DNA of 64,000 nt. Source: Tenrec ecaudatus. Its lineage: Eukaryota; Chordata; Mammalia; Afrosoricida; Tenrecidae. A model generated the notes under the pieces. The model made no database searches, was not told the DNA's origin, and saw only the letters and a list, made by a program, of their open reading frames with translations. The translations under genes and the position numbers were made by a program. Every line of letters starts with the position of its first letter. Positions within the stretch are counted from its first letter, which is position 1. The stretch lies in the NCBI RefSeq assembly GCF_050624435.1, contig NC_134537.1, forward strand, positions 119,277,586 through 119,341,585, given 5' to 3'. This document shows, piece after piece, positions 57,590-64,000 of the stretch.

Positions 57590-58180
57590 GGCCAGCAGAC
57601 AGCAGATTTTGCCCCCAAGTAAGATGAGCAAGCTGGCCCACAGGTGAGGTGGTGCCCCAGCAGCAGAGCAACAAAGCAGTTCCCGAAGGAGCCTCAAGCT
57701 CTAGCAAGGCACAGCTTGGCTACACCATCCACAGGTTGGCTTGACCCCCAGGTAGCACAGCACAGGGTTGAAGCCAAAGAGCGAGCTCTGGTAGTAGAGT
57801 ACTGGTCCATCACCAGGACGAAAAAGAGGAAGCATCCAGCCTCGCAAAGCCATCTATCTTGGTCGCTCCCCAATCCAGCTTCAACTTGAGTAAATTCAGC
57901 CCTCAGGTTCCTACAGGAACATCCTTGGCACTAAAAGCCTAATTACCACAGTCTCCCCCTTACCAACTTGTCATTTGTACACAATTCACTAGCCAGATAT
58001 AATTTCCAGACATTAATGAAATCATACTTACATCTACATAATATAGCTAGAATACATATAAATGTAAAACACTAAATCTGTTTGTATCTACTAGATTATA
58101 CATGAACAAGGGAAAGATATTCAGTAAGCACATGTAAAGAAGAAATACTGACAATCATAGGAGTGGAGAATGTATAGGCA
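57590..58180 (+). mobile_element. LTR-like fragment, same family as 4851-5321
   Basis: Shares the ATTTCCAGACATTAATGAAA block (58003) and the end ACTGACAATCATAGG (58148) with the copy beside the ERV. GAGCAAGCTGGCCCACAGGT at 57628 parallels 4857. Probably another ERV-associated LTR or internal fragment. Confidence 0.5.
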
Positions 58181-58199
58181 TTTGGGCTACTTCTTCATG

Positions 58200-60230
58200 C
58201 CTTCATGCCTTCAGGTCCTATTCTAGCCCAATTTTGCATATACCACTTTCATTTAATGATGGCGGGTTGCGTATGTTTAAGTTTATGACTCTGGGGTCAG
58301 TTCAGGCCTCATGGTGACTTGGTGGATTCCTGGGACTCCCAGACCTGGAGAGACAGGAAAGTTTCCCTGCCTAGAGGCTTGGGAAAGACTCTTGCCCTGC
58401 TAATGCTCTGAAGTCAGATGATTAGCCTCTATAACTGAGACAATACAGTGTTGTTGCTTAAAACCACAGAGCATAGCCAGCCTGGGGACACATGGTTTTT
58501 GAAGGCTACCCTTATGGTTGCTGCGCTGCCACATAAATGAAGAACTCTGGGTTCACTCCATTTAACCTCAAGACATAAATACCTTTTAGATTCATGAGTG
58601 AAATGAACAGGCATGGTGTATATCATGAAGACTAATTTGGGTCAGTTTAAAACAGATACTTCTGAAAAACTTCACAGGAATAAATGCAGTCATGTTGGCC
58701 TGTTAGCAAACCCATGTTGAAGAAGTAATCTAGGACTAGTATATGGTTCTAGGTCAATGATCTCACTAGATCCAAAGGATTCTAAAATTGAAAAGTGGGA
58801 TTGAAGGCCCAGGTTAGGCCCAAAGAATGTTGATATCAATAAAGTGTGAATTGGTGTGGATCAATTCCTGGCATTCACATTCAGTTCCCAATGTAGCGGA
58901 ACCGTTATCTGGAAACATGACTAGAGAGTTTATGAAAGAAGACTCTGGCCACAGACACTTTTTGGCTTGAGTAAGCCAGAAAAGCCATAAGCACAGCATT
59001 TTTCACAAGATTGTATTTCATTGTTTGGACATCTGGCTAATCTGCTGAAAACATATATTTGTGAATAATATACAAGAAGCCTTTCTTTTTGGTAAATACT
59101 TGACTAGAGGTTTATTTTTGTGTTCGTTGTGAATGCTATTTGATTTCAGCAATAATATTGTTTCCCATTCTCTTAGCTTATATCAAGGGTGCAAGAAGAC
59201 CCATGTTTATTGTTACATCGCAATTGCTTCTATGTTTTAATAAGTTGCTCTTAGAAAACAAACTAGGAAGCCACATGCATTGTTTCTGTATGTCTCCAAC
59301 TGTGTGGAAAATTAACATTTGAAACCTCAGTATATTACATATAAATAAACATACCCCATTCATCTCACAGGTAGCTCTGATGTCTTTTTGGATAAATGAC
59401 TGGATCAAGTAGTAAAGCAATAGACAAAAGATTTGCCTCTGAAAGAGTGTTCTGCTAGAAGCTGCTATTTCTCTTTGTTTGGTTACTGTATTAACAACAT
59501 ATTTCTCATTTACATTCTGAAACACATTCATTTTTCTTCCAGATTGAGCTGTTTCTCTAATCCAATCTGTGTCTGTAGGTGGCAGCGATCCTTCACCTTC
59601 AAAGTGTGTGGATTTAAATGTATTGAATTGCAAATGGAAGATGAATTTATGAAATAAAAATAAACCTTGGGAATTTTTTTGTGTGTTTTCAGGAAAGGTC
59701 GCCTAGTTTCATGAAAGTATAAGCTTATTTTGTTCAAATCATGTTGGGAGCGGTAGGGTAAATGATTTGCCAGTCTTAAAGGCATCCCGCCTTGTTTTGG
59801 ACCTTGGATGTAGGTGGATTCCTTATGAATAATTGGCATCTGTTCTTAGTACACCACAAACAAAATAACAGACCCAGTGCGCACTGTGTTTCCTCCCTGC
59901 CTTCTTCCACAATGTCATTGATAGCCAAATAATAGTATGTAGAAAAAACTTTTATACACACACATGCATACATACATATTCCTTTACATGTAGAACATGT
60001 TCTAGAAAGAATAATTGTTTATGACATCATTCATACTGTCATCAGTGCTGTAGTGATTCTATGGATTCCTTAAGTATAGTCTGTTATAACAGTGTTACTA
60101 AGGCTCAAGTGTTTCTTTTTCCCACAGAATCCATGATTTAATCTCCAACTTAATAGGAGACATAAATTGCAAAATTTTATTCAGCATCTAACTCTCTACA
60201 AATATTTCTCTCTTTTTTTGTTTTTGTGGA
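58200..60230. other. No recognised element
   Basis: Two kilobases, mostly AT-rich. The 151-codon minus-strand frame (59178-59633) and 103-codon frame (59528-59839) show no known motif. Confidence 0.45.
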
Positions 60231-60235
60231 TGTTG

Positions 60236-60420
60236 AGTTTCATTGAATTTATTCTTCATAGCCACACCATGTAGCCGATCAGGACTGAAACAGGGTTTTC
60301 TAGCTTCTACAGTATATAATAACAGCGATATATTATAGACAGAAGACAGCCCGATCTTTTCCCCAAAGAGTTGCTGGGTAAGTTCAAGCTTCTAACTTTT
60401 TAACTACTGATCAAGTGCTT
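60236..60420 (-). repeat. AfroSINE-like, minus strand, divergent
   Basis: TAGCCGATCAGGACTGAAAC, GATCTTTTCCCCAAAGAGTT, TTTTTAACTACTGATCAAGT. Weak but in order. Confidence 0.45.
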
Positions 60421-60454
60421 AATTTTGTACCAGTAGGGCTACTTTTCTTCATTG

Positions 60455-60665
60455 TTAACCAAACCAAATGGTGACGTTTATTGTAATTCATAGTGAACCT
60501 AAAGAACAGAGACTAGCCTTACATGGTTTCCAAGTCTGTAATCTTTACAGAAGCAAACTGTCAACTCTTTCTCCCTAGGAGCAGATGGTGGGTTTGAATT
60601 TCCAACCATTTGATTAGCAACTAGCACTCAAGAATTTATCCAGAGAATCACCAGGACTCCTTTTC
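60455..60665 (-). repeat. AfroSINE, minus strand, near full length
   Basis: TACATGGTTTCCAAGTCTGT, AATCTTTACAGAAGCAAACT, TGGTGGGTTTGAATTTCCAA, and the head complement ATCACCAGGACTCCTTTT at 60648. Confidence 0.75.
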
Positions 60666-60669
60666 TTTA

Positions 60670-61335
60670 GTTTAAAGAAGACCAAAATAATATCAACTAG
60701 TAGCCATCCCCAAATTAATTATGGTAACTAAATAATACCAAGGCATGTTCAGGACGTGCTAGGAAAAATGGTAACGGTGCACCTTCCTGGACTGCTTGCA
60801 ATGCGTATTATTAGTAGCTCTTTAGATAGTTTGGCTTATTTACACACAAGTGCTTTACTCACTAGGCATTACCTTTTTCCATATACTCTAAGACGAATTT
60901 TTCAGATTTTAACAATTTAAAAATCCAAACTTGTCTTAAAATGATTACTTCCTACAATTTGTACCTGTAAGGCATGAGTTGGGATGATAGGTAAATTATT
61001 ACTGACAGTAGTGAAACAATCAAAGTCGTCATTTCCCCAAAATGCAGAATAGATGTCAGAAATTAGGAAGAAAATTCCAGGAACAACCAATGAAGCATAT
61101 TTTAACTCATAAGAATCAAATACTTGTTGTTTTGAGGAAGAGAAATAATGACTTAGACATGTTTTCCCTGTACCTGAAGCTAGAGGAAAATATATTCTGG
61201 TTCTAAAATTGTAAAGCCAAATAAAGATTCCAGTACAAATGACTTTTAATAATTGTATGTATTTCTTATCAGAAATGTAATACCACCAACTCATTTGATA
61301 GCTCTACAGATAAGGAAAAAGACAGTCGTTAATGG
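60670..61335. other. No recognised element
   Basis: AT-rich. The 125-codon minus-strand frame (60917-61294) was examined; no motif recognised. Confidence 0.45.
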
Positions 61336-61339
61336 ACCT

Positions 61340-61560
61340 GATTCAAAAAATAATTTGGATGACCAATAAGCACATGGAATGTTGGTTACCACCACTAATC
61401 ATAAGGAAAAAACAAATTGAAACCACAATGGGAAAACATTTTATTTTCACTAAGGTGACTTTTATTTGAAAAATAGAGAACAACTAATTTTGGTGAGAAT
61501 GTAGGGAATTTGGGTCTTTATCAATTGTTGGTGAAACAGCTATAGAAAGGAATTCATCTC
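61340..61560 (+). mobile_element. Old L1 ORF2/3' region
   Basis: GACCAATAAGCACATGGAAT, ACTAATCATAAGGAAAAAAC, AATTGAAACCACAATGGGAA, AGAATGTAGGGAATTTGGGT match the pan-mammalian L1 order. Confidence 0.7.
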
Positions 61561-61564
61561 ATTA

Positions 61565-61650
61565 AGGGCCTTCCTTTTTATTTTTTTGACTCTGTTTTAC
61601 CAACACAATGTCCTTCTTCATCGGCTGGCGTCTCCTGATAACACTGAACA
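61565..61650 (-). mobile_element. RTE fragment, antisense
   Basis: GGGCCTTCCTTTTTATTTTT, CAACACAATGTCCTTCTTCA, GTCTCCTGATAACACTGAAC: complement of the RTE region seen at 38810-38890. Confidence 0.6.
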
Positions 61651-61871
61651 CGTTATGCTGAGTGGAATGTCAGACAAGAGAAAAAATACAAAGCGGCTTT
61701 AAAGAGATCATGGAAACATGGAATGAAAAGATAATGGAATTTTGCCATGAAACTTTTGAAATTCCGATGTCTTTTATGATCCCACTGTTTACAATGCACA
61801 AAATATCTACCTTTCTACCTTACACTAAAATGGGGTGAGGGAGTTATTTAGCTAAGGGCTACTGGTTTTTG

Positions 61872-62050
61872 CTCTAAGGAGTCCTGGTGGTATAGTGGTT
61901 ATGCGCTGGACCGTAATCCTCATGGCTGGCAGTTTGAAACCACTGGCAGATCTTCAGTACAAAGACTGGGCTTTCTACTACAGTAAACAATGACTGCTTC
62001 AGAAACCCATAGGCAGGGTCACAATGAGTAGGCATTGACTCAAAGGGAAG
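61872..62050 (+). repeat. AfroSINE, plus strand, full length
   Basis: Head AAGGAGTCCTGGTGGTATAG then TGGTTATGCGCTGGA (A box), GGCTGGCAGTTTGAAACCAC (B box), GCTTCAGAAACCCATAGGCA, tail GAGTAGGCATTGACTC. Well preserved; includes the internal Pol III promoter boxes. Confidence 0.85.
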
Positions 62051-62299
62051 AAATTTTGTTTAGATTAGAGTTTCTGTTAAGGTGTATGGCAAATATTTGA
62101 AATTTCTAGGGCTGATGATTGTATAACATGGCAGATATAATTAACAGTTTACATCTAAAAATTCAGTTGTACAAATCATTGAACTGGTAAATATGTTGTA
62201 TATAGTTTCCAATAATCTTCCTTTAAAAGTGAATTCTTAGTTGAAATCTGAATGTGAAGAAATTTTAGAAAATTGAAGCATATTTACTTTGCTTACATT

Positions 62300-62365
62300 A
62301 TAAATGTATATATATGTGTGTATATATATGTATTTGTGTGTATATATACATGTGTGTGTATATAC
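62300..62365. repeat. (TATA/TGTG)n microsatellite
   Basis: Alternating TATATATG and TGTGTGTATATA repeats adjoining the palindrome. Confidence 0.85.
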
Positions 62366-62373
62366 ACTCTGAA

Positions 62374-62456
62374 TCTGTCATTACTGTCATTTTCATGACC
62401 TTTGTGTGTGTGTCACACACACACACAAAGGTCATGAAAATGACAGTAATGACAGA
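62374..62456. repeat. Perfect palindrome, 40-bp arms, 3-nt spacer
   Basis: Left arm 62374-62413 starts TCTGTCATTACTGTCATTTT; right arm 62417-62456 is its exact reverse complement, ending AATGACAGTAATGACAGA. Spacer CAC. All 40 pairs match, so it could extrude as a cruciform or fold back in RNA. It is not part of a SINE or any LTR I recognise. Confidence 0.95.
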
Positions 62457-62484
62457 GAGAATCAAAATGGATACAAGAAGAGAC

Positions 62485-62715
62485 TCGGAAGCTTGCTTTT
62501 GATGATAGGATAGCTAACACAAATGGGAGAAATGATGATGTAAAGGAGCTGAACAGACAGTTTCAAAGCAGCCTTGAGAAAACAAAGTATTATAAGGAAA
62601 TGTCCAAATATATTGACTTGGAAAATCCAAATGGAAGAACACACTCAGCATATCTGAAGCATAAAGGATGGAAGAAAAAAAATTCAAGCCTTGAGTTGTA
62701 ATATAAAGTCAGGTA
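62485..62715 (+). mobile_element. RTE-type LINE fragment, between endonuclease and RT
   Basis: AACACAAATGGGAGAAATGA, AGGAGCTGAACAGACAGTTT, AAGCCTTGAGTTGTAATATA. Matches the linker part of RTE ORF2, also seen at about 37100-37140. Confidence 0.65.
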
Positions 62716-62719
62716 AGTA

Positions 62720-64000
62720 GTCGAAAAACTTGCTTCACCTGCAGGACCCATCCCTACGTTCATCCCAAACTTTCATTACTGCAGCAGGCACTGCATCTTG
62801 ATTCATCTCTGGCTCTTGTGCAGAAACATCACGTATGATTGCACAGGTTATGTCTCTTTTTAATTGGTTCTGTTCGTCTGTCTATTTTTAATCAGTTTAG
62901 ATTCTACAGAGGAATGTGGATGAAAGATTAATTCCCTCATCTCCCTATATATTTGCCTTACTAAGTATATGCCAGAAGAACAAAGATATTTCATTTTAGG
63001 TTCATTAGGAAAAAAAACAACAACTATATAAAGAGAATGTAAAACATCTTTCTTGCTATGTCTTCTAATGAAATATGACTTGCAGAAAACCTATTAAAAT
63101 GAGAATTGTGCTTTGGGGTCTTTATAATACATGTATAGTAGAAATGATATCAGACTTTTGGGTCTTCAAAGGAACACATAAAAGCAAGTTTTTATCAATA
63201 CAATATTTTTCTTTTAAGTATTATGTGAAAGTCTCATTCCACACAAGTATGTTGCTCTAAAAATGAATAGAAATTGTATATTTTCACTGTAAAGTATACT
63301 TTACTAGACAAATATATAATTCAGCTTTTTATGGGGTAAATTTACTCCTAAATTTTTGAAACAGAAACTTATAATTGGTATACTTTAATTTTGAACATCA
63401 TATCTCTTTCCAAGGTTACACCAATAATTGAAATTCATAGTAGTCTTCTTTTTAGTAAATTCAACCAGCCAATCAATAAACAAACAAATAATAAATATAT
63501 TTTATTGTAGCTCTAGAAGCACAGGAGAACAAGTTTGGTATAAATATTTGCTATGTAATTTACATATACGCTTTGTCCTCTGATTTCAACTTGCATTTGT
63601 TACAGAATTGTTAATCAATGGTATACGTCAATCCAAGTTATTGTAGCAATGATTTAAATCAATACAAGTTACTATGTCAATGATGTGTATCAATAGCACT
63701 GAGAGCATCATTGGTTATGTGATTATATAGCAGGTGATTTCCAGTACGACTTTCCATCATTTTCAAGTGTAGCACACAATTTAATGGAGACAATTATTAT
63801 TTTCCTTTCACCATGTTTCTGCCATATGTAAAATTATATTAAGTACTATAATCCATAATAAGAAAATGTTATTGGTTAAGCCTTTAAAAAGTAAATTGTA
63901 GGAGAAATTAATATCAAATGCCGTCATACTTACTGTTTGCTTTCCTTTATCTCAGAAATCATCTGACATGCATTAGACACAGTCCATAATTTGGCAAATG
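62720..64000. other. AT-rich sequence, nothing recognised
   Basis: No ORF, SINE or LTR evidence. Ends inside unique-looking DNA. Confidence 0.5.

Noticed and set aside
59178-59633. 151-aa minus-strand ORF
   Set aside because: Composition and peptide are unremarkable; no motif, no RNA evidence in the sequence, AT-rich chance ORF likely.
60917-61294. 125-aa minus-strand ORF with membrane-like segments
   Set aside because: Hydrophobicity follows from AT-rich codons; no recognisable family, no Kozak or splice context.
61872-61950. tRNA gene
   Set aside because: A- and B-box-like sequence belongs to a full-length AfroSINE with body and tail; no cloverleaf with intact acceptor stem.

Overview
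The window looks like non-coding mammalian nuclear DNA, AT-rich and CpG-poor, made almost entirely of interspersed repeats. I see no intact host protein-coding gene, no functional RNA gene and nothing bacterial or archaeal. Many AfroSINE-type short elements share a 3' tail with fragments of an RTE-clade LINE, which points to Afrotheria. L1 3' UTRs of a type I associate with the lesser hedgehog tenrec, and a SPIN-type hAT miniature element, make a tenrec (Echinops-like) the most likely source. This is recognition from memory, not a database search.

Layout. 1-4850: internal region of an old class III (ERV-L-like) endogenous retrovirus on the + strand with decayed gag, protease, RT, RNase H, integrase and a dUTPase-like tail; its RT is split by a processed pseudogene of the host gene JPT1 (HN1). 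4850-5791: LTR-like material. 5800-8060: antisense RTE pieces, an antisense L1 3' end, and a CpG-rich unidentified block with a 184-codon ORF. 9000-10080: sense RTE. 10100-13510: MLT2-like and tenrec-type LTRs plus SINEs. 15100-17010: SINE, L1 3' end and a mariner-like transposon with broken transposase. 17800-22890: SINEs, RTE and old L1 ORF2. 23200-29300: L1 pieces, an ERVL-type LTR and LINE2. 30700-37200: LTRs and three to four RTE copies, one with a 5' inversion. 37600-39650: SINE, LTR and antisense RTE. 40100-45730: purine tract, 34-bp tandem repeat and SINEs. 45990-47670: a DNA transposon with terminal inverted repeats and an ERV LTR-like block. 48100-52700: MIR and a long L1 3' UTR carrying the SPIN element with its 8-bp target duplication. 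52890-58180: MIR, SINE, antisense RTE, L1 and an LTR-like fragment. 60200-64000: SINEs, old L1, RTE and a perfect 40-bp-arm palindrome.

The elements do not form a pathway. The relationships are between parasites: LINEs with the SINEs that borrow their tails, LINE machinery that likely produced the JPT1 retrocopy, and insertions nested in insertions that give a relative chronology. Most element boundaries are estimates to within roughly 10-50 bases.
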